This document shows, in pieces, positions 36,536 through 52,000 of a DNA stretch of 64,000 nt. This stretch comes from Synaphobranchus kaupii. Its lineage: Eukaryota > Chordata > Actinopteri > Anguilliformes > Synaphobranchidae. Each line of letters opens with the position of its first letter. The stretch's first letter is position 1. Location: contig CM056395.1 of NCBI GenBank assembly GCA_029718625.1, positions 27,326,261-27,390,260 of the forward strand, written 5' to 3'. A program made the translations under genes and the position numbers. A model generated the notes under the pieces. That model made no database searches, had not been told where the DNA came from, and saw only the letters and a list, made by a program, of their open reading frames with translations.

Positions 36536-39500
36536 GGCGTCTTGGCATCCCTAGGCAAGCATGCACTGTCTGGGAAAGAAAGTAACTGATATTTACATTT
36601 GTTTTTTCTCCAAAAGAATAAGAATCACACATGCAAATAAAAAAAGACAAACACATGTCTTCCACGCCAGTGTGGAGGCAGAAGCACAGCTCTGTTCTGT
36701 TCTGACATTGCGTGCAGATACTGCCTCTCTTTCAGTCCTCCAGCTTGGTTCGGTTTCTTATATTGTCACGTGATCATTTCAAACCCACCAGGAGAGAAAT
36801 CCACGCGGTGGTGTTGTGGAGGAACCTGATGTTTGTCACAGATGGTTAGGGAGATAACTAAACAAAAAACCTTATGGTCTCTAAATACATGTGTATTTCA
36901 GTCCATGTGTTCTCTAAATACATCTCCAAGTCTATTTGTGAGGGTTATCATGGGGCTGGAAGAGGCTGGTTTTGGGGGGTGTATGTTGAGAAGGGGGCTT
37001 GTTTTTCAGCACCTGTCAAGAAGCTTCACTTGACCCCTGAGTCTGTTCTGGGGGGGTACGCTGAGCAAATCACCAATTTGGCACAGTAACAGCACCGGCA
37101 TTCTGCTCTCCGGTTACAGGAATTCGGCGCTCCGCAAACGCACTGGATCCCCGTCCCGCGTCCGGCCTCACTGCATTCCGCCCCAATCGATTCCCAATTA
37201 ACACGCTGCATCCCCCCGGATCAACATTCGCCAAATATGCGCCTTGTCCTCTGAGGGTGGGGTGGGGGTGAGGGTGGGGGTGGGGGGGTAAGACGGGTCT
37301 CTCGCTCTGATGAATAACGGCTTGAACTGAGCCTCCAAACAGCAAGCAAAGACAAATACGAGCAACGTAATAACGGCCTGTCCAGGTTTAAACTTATTTA
37401 GTTTTATTCGTAAACCTGTGCAATCCTGTTTCTCTGTTCATCAAACGCAGGCGCAGCACATAAACAAACAGGTCACGTATCAAAGCAGCGCGTTACAAAC
37501 AGTGCGCTACAAAGTTACACTTAAAATCTTTATTTTTTAAAAAGTGCGCTATAAAGTTTCACTTAAAAAACAGGGAGTAGAGGTCATCTCAGCACATGAG
37601 TTGTCCATGTGGGACCGTGTTCGGGTAAGAGAGGTCGATACCAGGAGGTCGTGTGGTCGAAGCCCAGGTGAGCAGCATAGGTACGCACCCAGCTGTGTAA
37701 ATGGATGATGTGTAATGTGCGCTGTGCAGGACACCCTTGGAGACAGACCGACGGCTGATCCAACCACGTCGCGGAGAAAAGCTGCATGTTTGCACACTGT
37801 GTGAAAGAACGGCGAAGTTAAACACACTGCTCTCAAGCAGGTTTCACAAACACAGCTGGCAGCTTTCACACTACAAACTGAACTTTTCACCTCTAACACT
37901 CGAGAGTACAAATTACTACAAATGCAACAATCACCAACACCCAATGTACCGCCACCATAATTGTGAGTTCGACCATAGTTTGATAACTAGTTTTTTTTTA
38001 ATACAATGATATTATTAACATAATAATTTTTATTAATGTAATTAACATATAATAAATAAAGATTTATATCCCTATATGAAGACCCTGGTGCTAAAAGTAC
38101 TGAAGTCACAAAATGTCTATTTTGAGAAAATCAAAGCCAAAAATATCACAGATTCATAAAATCAGCCATTAAAAGTTTTGCTGTTTTTATGCATTGCTTA
38201 GGCACCTTTTCTGTTAACAATATTTATAGGGTGGACTTGGCTAAACAAATACAACATGTTTCTATGCTCAACTTGAATTGTCTAAAAATGTGATTTCAGT
38301 ACCTTTAGCACAAGGGTCTTCATATCTTTTGCCTTATAGTAATATCCAGAGTAGCTATGAATGTTTGGCTTTTAATAAAACATGCAGCAAATACAGCATC
38401 AGAGGAACAATAACACCACTGGTGGCAGTGTAGTGATGGAGAAGGTTTTTTTTTAGGGAAAGGGAGAATTTTATTCGAAATGTAGATGTTTAAGTTACAG
38501 AGGAAATGGCAGTTGGGAGAGCTTTGAGAGGTTTGGTGGTGGCGGGAGATTGTGAAATGTCTAACAAAATGTAAACGAGTCTACCGATGATGGGCGGTTT
38601 TGAGAAATATTTTGGGGAAGAATTTACCAAGAATGTGGCCGCTGTTCCTTGGTCGCCAGCTTTAATTTCCTTGGAGTTGTTCTCGATTCGCCGACTTCAT
38701 TTTGGTGGTTTATTCTTATAGTCTTAATAAGATTTATTTTTTATTTATGAAACATCAGCGTTTTCTGTCCCCGTGGGCGACCGCTTCATTTAACCTGGGC
38801 CCATTCAATAAAAACTGACCTCATTAATTCAAACGTTTTAGTTGACCTGCCCAGGTAGGTCAAAGGTAAATTAGGGGGTGTGGCCATGGAGGTGAACAGA
38901 GCAGCCTGCTGATTGGAGGTTGCTGAGCAGGGGACTGCAGGTGGGATGGAGCCACACCCTTACCTGTCCAGTGGTCGACTGTAGCACAAGGGGTCTTCAG
39001 GTTGATAAGGAGTACTGGGGAAGTGGTGGTGTGTTCTGATTGGTCAAAGACCAGCCAATCAGCAGTGCTGTGAAGACGCTGAAAGGTCTGAAGATCACAC
39101 TTCACAGATGTACAGTAGTCATTGTGAATCCGTGGGGACTAAGTGGTGGGATTACTCTAATATTGTTGTGGAAAAAGTCGCAGGAGAGAGTATGTACTTG
39201 TTTGGAAGGAGAGGGTTAAATAAGAACCGAAACAGCTGTGTAGAGCTCCAGCAGCCACGGCTCTCACTGCACAGAAAGCGTCTGACTTATCGCCCCCTTG
39301 CAATTTAGCCCAGGCAATTTGTTCCCGGTAATTGAAGTTGGATTTTCACCAGTGGATAAATGTATCCTGAAAACCATTAAGGTGGGCAGGCCTGGCCATT
39401 ATATCAAAGCCTGTAGAATAAACGCCTCGATCTCAAACGCGTTTGACAGATGCATATTCCAAATGCGCGAGGCAAGAGACGAGATGGGCATCTTAGATTA

Positions 39501-42500
39501 ATCGCCAGCTTCTCTGGCTCACACGGGGCTCGGAATGAGTCTGACCTCCTGAATGGAGGCCAGGCCGTCTCAGAATTACACCGGTCCTGCTATTGCTGTG
39601 CTGGTTCTGCAGCCCATCCACATCCCGAAACCAACCTGTGTCCAGTTCAATCCCGTAACATTAAAACATTTGCCAATAAATATTGTCTAATCCCTACATT
39701 CATAAAATAAAAATAATCTTGTGATAAGTAAACTAAGCATTCGCCTGTTGGACACACGGTTTTTTGTTTACCCAATGTGTGGAGGGAAAAATGGTTAAAA
39801 CATGCAAACAGGATCTGTCTACATGATTATTTTATCACTCAAATAATTTTATGAATAACTGATGTTGCATGTCTGCCTCTTATTGACAGATTCTGGTACA
39901 GGGATTCTGTATTCATACCGGAGTTCTTTCGCCATGGAAATGCATGTGATTTTGACCGTGGTTCTGGGGAACTGCCCTGTGCATTTTGATTTCAGTTCCA
40001 ACATTAATTACTGTTCCTGAAGTGTAAATCGCTTTTATTTAGACATTTCAAAGTCAGAAACAGATTGAATGAACATTCCATGTTAATTTAAAAACTAGGA
40101 TTAATAATTGCAGCTGTATTTATGATGCTGAATATTATTATTATTACTACAATTATTATTTTTGTAGCATAGTGGTTTTTAATCAGCTGGGTTTTAATGG
40201 GTTGCGAGTTATATGATGAATAATTATTTTACATTACATGGATGTTGGCATCCTGCACACCATTCTCATTGAAGACTACTGGAATGCAGCCCAGTTTTTT
40301 CCTGTAATATTCCTCCCCTCCGCCTCATACTCTACACCAGGGACTGTGAGGATTATTGTCATTTAGCCCAGAGATTAGTCAGGCCATCCTCTCTGCCTGG
40401 GCAGCAGCAGGGAAGAGCTGCTCCTCTATGAATACAGAATGAACAGCAGGAGTGGCTGTGCTGAACCCAACGCACAGAGCTACAGCTCAAAGGGGCTCAA
40501 TGTGTGATCTCCTGCACGTAAACACTGGCCAAATTTACACTTAGAAATGGGTCTCAGCCTTGTGTCTGAAACTATGAGCTACTGTAGAAACAAACAGGTT
40601 TGCACATAGAATAGAATAACTTTTATTTTCCCGCTAGGGAACTTCAGTTGTAGCCCCAGCAACAACCAAAAAGACATAGACAGTGGGGCAGACCCACAAC
40701 ACACAAACATATCAAACAAAGACATTCAGTAGAATCATTGCATTAATCAAACTAATTAAGTGAATTAAAGTGGAATACAGCCATGATTAAAAATAGCCCC
40801 CGCTGTGCCAAGATGTCCAGTGTCATCAAGCAGTCCAACACACAAACTGCGCCTCCACGACTTTTCCTCCATACACGCAGTGTGAGGCTTGCTGCATTTT
40901 TATAAGGGGGGGGGGGGGGGGGGTAATTTTTCTGGGTGTGATTTGGGTCAATACACTGGAGGTGGCATGGTTTCTCTGGTGGATTAAGTACCCCTGAATG
41001 ACCTAATTTGTGCAAATTTTTAACCATTAAGGTGTAAGGTCACAAATATGTAATTAGAATGATCTTAATTGAATGTTCTAATGCTGATGTAACAATCACG
41101 GCTGGTAACTGAAAGCAATTGAGTTCTAGAACACTGACTTAGTCTTAAAAACTAGTCTTCAAAAATGAATGCAAATACAGTACAATGGACTATATGTTAA
41201 TAATAGTGATGACTGAACTGGCTTAAATTGTTGTCCAGATGCGGGCCATTAATATGATTTTGGAAGGGAAGATGAAATTAAAAATGAAGCAACCCTGAGC
41301 TATGTTTATTGTTGGCTAATTTATAAGTATTTTATTCATTTGCAGTGTATTTACATCAGCTCATTGAAAGAAATAAGGAAATCTTTGGTCTGAAATAAGC
41401 AAATCTCATGTCTGCTTCACTTTTACCCTTGTTTGAAAGCCGTAGATAGACTGTCAGTTCAAAACTTTATTTATTTTTTTGCATGCCGCTGGCGAATAAG
41501 GCTATGTTGGGAAAAGTTAATGTTTAAATTGGTCCCTGCTCCCTAAACATTTGGAAAATGACGAATTGTATTTTTTGACAGAAGTCCAGGGCTCCTTTGT
41601 GGCTGGTGCACTTCAGGGTAGCATCTTTTTAAAAACTTAACACAAATACCCGTTCATAAAACAAACCAAGTAAACAGTCAAACCACTTTGGGGTAAGCCT
41701 TTAAAATAAAAATCCAGCGTACTTTATCCTCAACGGTGCTTGTGATTTTAAGAGCCCTAAAGCCTGGTGGTGCGAAAAGGCTTCACACATCCACCCGTCT
41801 GCCAAGTGAAAATGTGTGGTCCAACCATGTTCTTATTCCAAAACGAATCGATGGCATACCAGTACCGAAATTATGTTACTTGATTGGTTTGACATTAGTC
41901 AAGAAAAATAATTAAAATTACCCCTCAAAACAGACACAATTGCCACTTGTACACACGTGGATAGTCTACTTGTATATCCATGTGTAAATCTCATCACCAT
42001 TGGGTGCATACACAATTGACTGTAATACCACGTGAGCAGGTATTTTGAGTTAAGATACATGTTAAGAGGACACCTCAGTGGTGATGCTTAATATACAGAC
42101 CTTTGTTTTATAAGTGTAATGGAATTTTTTTTAAAAATGTTTTCTTAAAGAGCCACACCAAAAGTAAGAATCTCAAATTGAAACGCCCTCTGGTGGTGAA
42201 GATAGGAATACCTTAAACATGAAGCTAAAAATTAAAATAAAAAAAGCCAATGGGAAAGATCATCAAGACCAGGACATGTGTAATGCTCTCTCCCCATAAT
42301 CTGTCTGAAATCTGTATTTCACTCTGAGTTTCTGCTTATCTTGAGTGTGATTGGCTGCCAAAGGGGTTTGTTAAAGGGGTTTCCATGGCTGCGAGCTAAA
42401 AGATTCATATCACATAGACTTGAGGGACCTATGGCTAAACTAAGGTTGCCCTAACCCCAAATGTTTTCTAATGACTTTTAATTCAGTGTTTTTCACGAGT

Positions 42501-45500
42501 TTAACTCACATAATATGTGTTTTTATTATTTTGTGGCACTTAATAGAAATTATCATAGAATAAAAATGTATATAATTTCCACACAACTTTACAAAGTACG
42601 CCCAACAAAATGCTAGGATAACGTGACCCAAAATCAGTTACATCCTCTGATTGACATGTTCATTAAAAATAAAATCCCTCTTCCAAGACACCCCAAAACG
42701 TAGTTAACCTTGTTGTCCTTTGCTTATGTAAGTTGATAAAGTTGATAAAGTAACTTGCTGCATGCACAGGCCGATGTAGCCGTAGCATTGCTAACGGGGC
42801 TAACTTGAGTCTGTAATTTGCTGAGACTGTCCAGGGGTTTGCAGTGGTTGGAAACCCAATAGGTTTTTATCCCACCAGGGTTAGCAGGGGTAATCTAGCC
42901 ACAGGTCTGTGCGTTAGGGTACACTGTAAGGTGTTTCCATACCTGCTTGCCGTGTAAATGTTACAGCAGAGAGTGAGATATACACAGGCGGCTCATAGTG
43001 GGCGTCGGCACAAATCTCTTCATTTATCACCCCAGTTATCTTACTGTACGGAATCGGCGCGGGAGTTCTTCAGTCCTCCTGCACAGAGGAAGGTCTCACA
43101 TGCTCTCGCACCGCCGGCCCGGCCCCTTTAGTTAGTAAACAAGGGGAAGAATTTCCCCCCCACCAGAAAAACGGAGCCATAAACAGATCCAGTTGAGGTC
43201 CAGAAAGGTTACTGGTTGTTTGTCAGCAAGAGATTGATTGGCACTAGCTATATCCAGCATGTTTTTTTATTGTGGTTAGGCATTGGCTCTTTGCTGGGAT
43301 AGGAGGGACTGCATGTACTTTTCAACGTGGCCTCGTGTTGGGCACGTCAGCCCACGGCACAATTTGAAAACAAAAATTGGGGAGGAGGGTGAGGGGTTGA
43401 CTAAACAAATCGGTCGCATGTTTTTATCGCATGTTTTATCACGGTAGCTGTATGATTTGGTCACCATGCCTGCTGCACAAAAAGCCTTGAATTCCAATGA
43501 CCCCGTAATTTCTGACTGCTATGTCCGTTGGCGTTCCAGGGTCTCTGTGGCAAGTCTCTGTCTGCACAAACAAAGCTGGACGCTCAATGTGGGTTGAGAC
43601 AGAGAAACCAAAGGCTTGCAGGGTCCACCCCCCACCCCCTCGCCCCACCACCCCCCCCGCCCGTTTTTTTATTCCAAACTGCAGTGAACTTTCGCGACAG
43701 ACTGTCAGTAAACAAATCAAGCCTCCCCATACCCTGTGATGATGGTTTATGTTTTTTTTTTTTGTCTCGCATTCTCATAACATAACATCGGCCATTAAAT
43801 GATTAAATTTCACAGTATAAAATTATGTGTCCCGTTTCTTCTTTGCTTTTTTATTTTTTACTTCAACCGGGGCTGGAACTAATAGTTATTTTATTTTCTT
43901 CCGAATTGGGACTTTTTTTTTTCCCCATAAAAACACAGAACCACCACCAGAGCTTCAGCGGTTGTTTGAGTAAAGCAGGGACAGTGAAAGCCCAGCTTGG
44001 CAGCGCTTGAAGCGGTTTCCCTCCCTCTCTTCCTCCCTCCCTCTCTTCCTCCCCTCCCACCCGCCTACCACAGCCGCTAATGGGTCCGCGCTTACGGCAC
44101 TAGGGTGAGGTCGCCCGGTTTGGGAGACCAGCGCTCTGGACCTCCATTTTTGGTCTGTTTACAACCTTCTTTTTCTGGTCAGGGAAATTCTTTCGGTTGT
44201 TTACTAAGGGGAATATAGAATGTTCCCTGAAATACCCAGCTCTGTTTGGCTCCGGGCGACACGGCGATCACCAGTTAACAGATGGTTCTCCTCTCAGCAA
44301 TGGGTTCTGTTGAGAGGTGCAAAGGCGCAAAAATAAACAAAAAATATATAAAAGGCGCTATACACAACGCGTCACGATTCTCTCTTACATTTGGTTTTCG
44401 CTAAAGGTCAAACAGAAAGATTTTTCATTTGATATTTTTCATACATCCTGTTACTGCAGTTACTATTTTTCACAGAATTTCTTGTATTTTTTAATTTTAT
44501 AATTAATAATTTGTTTGTACTGTATTGTTTATGGCAGATTTGTATATTTTGTCGGTTGCCTGCCATTAAGGTGATTGATAAACGGAAAGCTGATATTGCT
44601 GCTATTTCATCAACCAATGTTAAAATGTGTTCTGTTGTGTACATTTTGAACTACTCTTTCAAAATGCATATGTGCTACCAGTGAAATGAGTAACCCAGAG
44701 AAAATTTAAATGGGAAATTTAAAATCTTTAGAATCTTTACTAACAGTAGTAATTGTGCTGACTACTAGGTGCTGACTCACAGTAGGTGAGTGTGTTGACA
44801 TTACCATGGTAACGGTAGGTAAGTGTGCTGACATCACCATGGTAACAGTAGGTAAGTGTTTTTCCTCTCTGGTTGTGTTGGTTTGCCCCTCCAGAGCCTC
44901 TGTGGTCCGGCCTGTGGGGTAACCAAAACCATGAGACCACCTAGCCTAAAATCCACAACCTCCACCCTTAACATCCTTCATTTAGGAATAAAAGCCAAAA
45001 ATAAAAAATATTAAAAAAAAATCAAAGTCCTCATTTGCATCTCACTACAAACTAGTTCCAAAGGAAACACTAGCTAGCATGGGTGTTTCTGCCCAGAAAC
45101 GAGAACTTCTACGGAAACTGCTTTGAAAGAATAACTTGGTTTTGTTTTGGCTTCAAGGTGAGGATTACATCAATAGAAGATCTGGTATTTTGTGGGTGTT
45201 GACACCGAGGAACCCAGCATCCCTATGTTGCTCCTAATCAGCGCGGCAACTGACGGACAAAAAGTGCAAGCCACACTAAAAGACCTCTGGGCAGAGACTC
45301 TGAATGTGGCGTGACACTCTAAATATATACTGCAAAAATGCATCCGCAAGCGTCTGCGTTCAAAGTGGCCAGGGGGAACTCAAAGTGCGCCCCAAACCAT
45401 CTGACCGCACGGCCTAAACACAGCCTCCACCGGCAAGTAATTATTCGTAAAACTGCCCTGGCTTTAATACAGTGATGTGGCGCCTTTTTAGGTCTGGTCA

Positions 45501-46846
45501 GGGTGCGCCCACTTGGTGGGGTGCGGTACCTGCTTGGGGGGGGGGCTCTGTAAATACCTGGAAAGAAACAGGCATTTAAGAGCGAAACAAGACCCCCTCA
45601 CATGACCTCTGAATGGACCGGTTCAGCGGGCGCGGGACGTTGTGCAGGGGAGGCGGGCAGGATGTTCCAGTCGGGACGCACGTCAGACAGGACTGGGGCC
45701 AAGTCCCGAAAAACACACACAGACCCCCACTGTCCCATACCCCCCCACCCCCAGCCTCTGGAGCCCAAATTACACTACACAAACAGGAAACCGTCCTGCA
45801 GTTTACCTGCAGTCAGAGAAAAGCACTTATTTACCCAGGGGAAAAGGTGGAAATATACAAACACATTTGGAGGTATGGCTGAGCACTATACACGGTGTGT
45901 ATGCAAAAGGGAATTTTTTTTTTCACTTGGTTACATTCTTACTTTATTTAAACATGTCAGTTACAGTGCAGTGATTTGATGTGTGATATTACAACGGATG
46001 TAATCTTCTTTGATATGTGTATGTCTATATATATATACTGTGTATACATATTTGTATATATGCAGCTAAAGGAATTGTGGGAAGCTTACCGAAGTGGGGA
46101 AATGCCAGCCTGGTGCTCAAAATTAGTTTATAATTGCATTTCACTCACAGTAAAAATGCAGGGATGACAACCCACTTGAGTTTGAGGTTGACTGGAAAGG
46201 CATTTATTATGTGTAATTACTGTACACAATTATATTGACATTGTAAAGGAGCTTTTATATTCTTGTGATATAGGAATAATTGATAAACTATGCATTTAAC
46301 TTATCCCACGGCACTTGCAGCAACATTCAACTCCTCATATTTATAATTAGTCATGATCAGTAGGTGATCATTTTGTGTTTGCAACAATTTTGTTTTAGAG
46401 ATTAATTATTACAGAGCGATAGCGGAGCTGGGAGGGATACAGCCGCCCCAGGCCCAACACTCACAAGGGGACCTATTAGGAGCTCTGGAAGGATTTATCT
46501 TTTTTTTTGTTTGTTTTGTTTTGTCTTGATTATGTACTAAAGACCAAAGAAAAAACGTTCTGCAACACTATAATGGTTTCATTAAATCCTGTAAATGCCC
46601 TGAGCTGTTCTTGCTCATTTTTTATAAAGTTAGGAAGCTGTCTCTGTCATTGTGCCCCCTCTAGGGGTCCCCCTTTCCTGGCTTGGGACCACAGAACTGT
46701 TCTGTGCTTGGCACTAATGGATGTGCTGTGTTCAAAATTATTATTTCTTTGTTTCTTTATTTTGTATATTCATGTTGCTAATAATCTCTATTTTAGACAA
46801 GTCTTTTCAATGTCCATCGTTCATCTTGGCAAATAAAAAATACCGT
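36536..46846. other. intergenic, no gene seen
   Basis: Ten kilobases, mostly AT-rich. Present are GGTGGGGGT-type repeats near 37257, a G-run at 40907-40922, and a roughly 33-bp triplication with GACATCACCATGGTAAC at 44755-44855. Non-repetitive blocks with little drift toward AT (39280-39560, 39850-40080) could be regulatory. No coding exon supported. Confidence 0.55.
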
Positions 46847-47112
46847 GGCTGTGTCCAAATCAGAGCCCTATCTACTACATCCTGTGTACTAGCATACGGT
46901 ATAGTCTACTGCTTACTGCATACTGTTTAGTGACATGCAGTATGCAAAAATATCTTCCATACTATTATCAGCGAAAACCCGAAAATAAATATATCACCCG
47001 CGGATATTACGAAGACTCAATTTTCACAATTGTCCCGTACTTAACGGCTTTTTAAGAAAGTATACTGAACTGGCCTACTCAATAGACAAGCGCGCTGATT
47101 CGGACACGGCCC
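46847..47112. mobile_element. 266-bp TIR element
   Basis: The ends GGCTGTGTCCAAATCAGAGC and GCGCTGATTCGGACACGGCC are inverted matches over about 20 nt. The inside carries CAGTATGC-type sequence and no transposase frame. Confidence 0.8.
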
Positions 47113-48956
47113 GTCTGTCATACTTGATTAGTGACGTATATCTGTATTGGTCTGCTGTAGCCTTATGTCGCGTGTTCTTGATAACTTGTTAAGGTAAAGT
47201 CGTGTTTTTAAGGATCTAACGTTAGCTAAAATGCATAGAAAGTAAGGCTGCGGTAAAAAATAAGAAGAAGCGTGAGAATAATAAAAAGTTTAGTTGCATC
47301 ATCATGCGTTCTCCTCCTTGTTTGACAACCACGAAGGCAGGGGAAATGCAACCGCTGCTGCTAGTGCTAATTCTACTAGCCTGTGGAGCTAGCGCAGAAC
47401 ATAGTTTGTTCATCTATTTGGATAATTATTTTGTTCTGTGGATGTTGATGGAATTAACACATGGACTGGACGACACAGCATAGATGACAACTTGGTGAGT
47501 GAAACATCCATAATTGGACTTTACTTATTTAAAATTTTTAATAATTGGTCGTTACTTATTTAAAATTTAGCTCATGGCGTCTCCGTACGTGTGCGCGCGA
47601 CTGCCTGCCGGCTCTATCGCGTCTGTGTTGATGATTGCGCCGTGTCTGTTTTGTAGTTGCAACGTTAGACCGTGGTGTATAGGCCTACTTTATATCTGAA
47701 TACAGACCTGTAGTGTTGTAGCCTATACCGCGGGTGTCGACTTAATCTTTGAACACAGACCTATAATGTGGTAGACCGCGGTGTCTATGTTACTTTATCT
47801 TTGAATGTAGGCCTTGTGTAATGTGTATGGAGCTTAGAGAGCTATCGGCGGTGGCGCTCAACCATTCACCAAACCATGCACGCGACTAGCAACCTGTTTT
47901 ATTTCTTTTAAATATTTCTGAACACGCCTTCAGGAAAACGCGTCTACTGTATGTTTTATTGGACGTACAGCTTAGCTCAATATGTGACGATACCCAATTT
48001 GTTTTTATAATAGGATATCAGTTATTTTACGCTCATGGATTTTAAAATAATTTTCTCTGAAGGGCCCCCAAGATCCACCCTGTTAGGGAGGTATTCATTC
48101 ATACTATTAATACACAAATGCAATATTAGGGAGATATTTCATAATTTACATTATTGGAACGATTCAGTATTAGTGCAGTGGTGTGCTGTGATTGTCACTT
48201 AATACAGTGTCCTCTTGTTTCAAAATGTCATTTAAAAAAAAATTAAGTACAATAATTAATACAAATGAATGTTAAGTTTGATGACGTTTTTGATGTTGAT
48301 GCCATTTTCTGAACTTAAACACATGCGTGGATGCATATGGTGCGATTTGTTCCCAAACAGTCAAATATTCAACATCATAATTCTTAATTTGCAATTCTGC
48401 ACCCAGAACAGACCCAAAGTTTTTACTTTTTTTTAAATTAGTATGACTTTTGACTATCCACCACTGCCTACTGCAGCAAAAGGATGAGGGAGACTTTTCC
48501 CTGTAAGACTGGACTTAACTAATTTGTGGGTACTTTTTATATACTACTTAGTCAGTTTTTAATCCTCTTTCCTTCCCTCTATTTCCTTTCTCTCCTTATC
48601 TTTTTCTTTAAATCCTTTTCCCATCTAGGGCCAGGAAATCAAAGCATTTAAACAAATAAAAATTAAGTAGGTTACATTAAGTAAGCTAGCAGTATAGGAA
48701 ATTGGCAAAGCCAGAAACACTCTGATACAGCACACCTGATAACTGTGTAATCAGTGTGCACTTTTATTTGTCCCTATCAAATAATATGTACAGTAAATAT
48801 AAATTACTTCGGATTGAAGACATCTGCCTCAGAAATGAAATGCATTCAAATTTAAACAGTTTTTTTGCCCAATATTCTTTTGTATTTCTACTGTAATGCA
48901 TCTGCATAAAAAGCACTATACAAATGAAATTGAATTGAATTAACCCCCCCCCCCCC

Positions 48957-48994
<38 letters not shown>

Positions 48995-49036
48995 CTAAAT
49001 AAATATCAATAAACAGCGATTGTGGTTTGTTATGTG
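47113..49036. other. intergenic downstream of fgfr3
   Basis: AT-rich, with a C-run and CA repeat at 48943-48991. No gene seen. Confidence 0.5.
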
Positions 49037-49042
49037 TTTATT
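49037..49042 (-). terminator. fgfr3: fgfr3 polyadenylation signal (candidate)
   Basis: Minus-strand AATAAA. A second candidate lies near 48762. Chosen because the sequence between here and the stop codon lacks repeats and reads like one long UTR. Confidence 0.35.
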
Positions 49043-52000
49043 GAAAAAACTTTCAACAGCATAGTTTTTTGTCAGGCACAGCGACTGATATGAAAATAAA
49101 AAAACTTTTTTTTTTTCACCCTGTCTGGGGTGGCGATGCGCGGGGTGTTGTGTAGCGGAATGTACCAGAACACTGTGCGCAGAGGGGTCCGCACGCAGAG
49201 GAGAACCGTTAGGAAATCTACAAAACGTTCTACATATCAAATGATTAGATTAGTCAGCCTTTCTACATTTTCTGTTACAAAAGAAAAAAGAATATTGAGA
49301 AAAAATAAATTATATAGATATCTTAATTCTTTTGAAAATCTGCTCACACACCTGTATGTAATTTCATTTTAAACGCCAGGAATAGGTAGCTGGAATGCAT
49401 GTACTTTAATGAGTTTTGTTAAGAAAATACTGTAAAGGAAAACTTTCCTTTCTATATTTTACAAAAAAGAAAATCACACAGCTATATAAAATCTACTCAA
49501 TGTACAACAATCACTTATGTAATTTCCAACTATAAATTATGTTTTCTTCTAGTAAGAGCTTCATGGCACTATCAAGATACTTAAAACAAGAGAAAATAAG
49601 GATAACTGGAAGAATGGTTAAGCATTCCAATCTAGGAGAAAAAAAGTTCTGGGGTACTGTAAGAGTTCGACTGGCACTTTTTTTGGCGTTCCTCTGACTT
49701 GCTGTACCTCGGAATGCCGACTCAATCCATCTTAGATTCTGCTTTTTCTACCAAGGTAAAAACTGTGGGGTTGTGGCACCACAGGTCCCCTCTTTATAAA
49801 ACCAGAGTCATTATAATACATTACAATAAATAACAACGTGTTCGGTGGAACTTCATTCAGATCTGAGTGGATACGCCACCATATCTGCTTTGTTACTTAA
49901 GAAACATACTGGATGACCATCAGTAGTAGAAGCAAATGCAAGAAAAGGCACCCATTGGTCAGCCAGGGAAGGGTCAAAGGTCATACCAGGCTGAGTCATG
50001 AGATAGCAGAAGTCTCTATTGTCTGCCACTGGAGCAAAAGCCCCATAAAGGACTAAACAAAACCAGGGCTACACTACACAATGCATGTCTGTGTTGCCTT
50101 TCACCTGGCTCCTTGCAAGGCAAACAAAGAGAGAATAAAAACACTCTCACCATAGGGAAAGCTTTTACCCATCTTGGGAAGAACAAATAAAAAAAAAAAA
50201 CATTAACATCCAAATCCAAATTATACTCCACAAGTGCCTATTCTTTTTACGATTCTTAAGGCCTTCTAAGACCCTTTGTTTGGCACCATAGACATTTGAT
50301 ACATTCAAATGACATTCATCTTAAATTACACTACATTCCCCTCCCTTATTTTTAATGAGTTTCAGGCACTTTAGAGACAAAAAAAAAATTGGCAAATTAA
50401 AACCATGAGAGGAAGCATCGTGTAAATTGAAATAACTGCACGGAATGCTAAATTAGCAGTTATCCGCATTTTAGCAGCAAAACACACATCGCTGTCACAT
50501 GCCACAAGGTAATCCTACACCGTTCCCTTTTGCAATTGTCACTAATTATAGAGCCCGTTAACATTTGAAACTTTCGCCTCATGTATGTCAACCAGGGACA
50601 GCTGTAGAGAGGCTGAGGAATATTTGGCCACAATTCCCACAATGCACTCGTGCAAAGGGACGACTTTTGTCCTGCCAGCCTCCTATGGGACAGTGCATTA
50701 CCTGGATCTAGAGATTTAACAAAAAAAAATCATAATTAAAAAAGAAAAAAAGATTACAGTCTACACGGCCCCTTTTCTGGTGCACTGGCATTTTAGGACC
50801 GTTCATTAAGACGATGCATACAAAACTGGAACATACATTAAAAATAAAAATCACAATTCAGAGTCTTTTTTTGTTGTTGTTTTTTTTGCTTTGTAGAATT
50901 CACTTTCAGGAAGGTGTACCCACAATGCAATCCTTCATATCCAGGAGAAATACTACAGGGGTTAGCAGCTAATTGTTAAACAAAGGGGGGGGGGGGGGCA
51001 GGGATCTGGTGGTTTCATTGGAGGTTCTTGTTAAATGTTAAAGGTCAACCCCTTGTTTCTGCGTAATCGCTGTTGTGGGCCTATTTGGAGGCTGCTGTGG
51101 TGCTGTTAAATAATTCACCACTGAAATCCAGGATTAAATGTCTGTACATTGTAGTTTCATATATACTGTACCTGTGTATAAACTAGCACACATTTTCAGA
51201 AATTACCTGCCTAAAAGCATCTTCCCATTTTTTTTTTCATACATTCTTTCAACTGTAAACAAAATAAAAATCAATCAAAATCGGACTTGGCCAATCTGAA
51301 GGCTGAGAAAAATATCCTGTCTCATTTCTTATGTTAATAAGTTATAAAGTTAAAATCTGAAAAACTCAAGTTGTTTACAGTACCAAATATCCTAAACTAG
51401 CTTTTTAAAACCATTTGAACAGATATGTTAAGTCTATAAATAAATTACAAATATACATGTTAATTATTCAAATAAACTTCAAAAGATTAAATGCTATGAT
51501 CACAACAGTATATCCTAGATTGCAATGTTTGGATTTTCAAAATGACATTTTCAAAAATGTATATTTCTTTTAAGTACACTCCTGCTTACAGCATTATGAT
51601 ACATATTTGTATTTATATATTTACAATAGAAACCTTTTTCAGATAATACACAAAAACAAAAATTCATTTACTTTTGCTTCAAAGCCTTTCAATGTTACCT
51701 TGTAGTGCCTGTTGGCAAGAATTATAACTGCGCCTCCGATGACGGATTTATAAAAAATTGTGTTCCTCTTGTTTAGCGGACACTGTAAGACTGCAGCCAA
51801 CAAGGGCTGTGTGTTTACCGAATGACCGGCCAGTCACGTCGTGTTTACTGAGTGACCAGCCAATCACATTCGTGTTTATCGAGTGACCAGCCAATCACAA
51901 TGGGGTCCAGGTAACAGAATGATGAAACTCCCACTCTGGTGCTCTGGGTCCTTCATTGGCTGATAATTTGGGGAAAAGTCTTAGGGTGGAAGGCTGAACC

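Noticed and set aside
37600..37680. tRNA-like GGTCGAAGCCC segment
   Set aside because: No A box at the right distance and no cloverleaf by eye.
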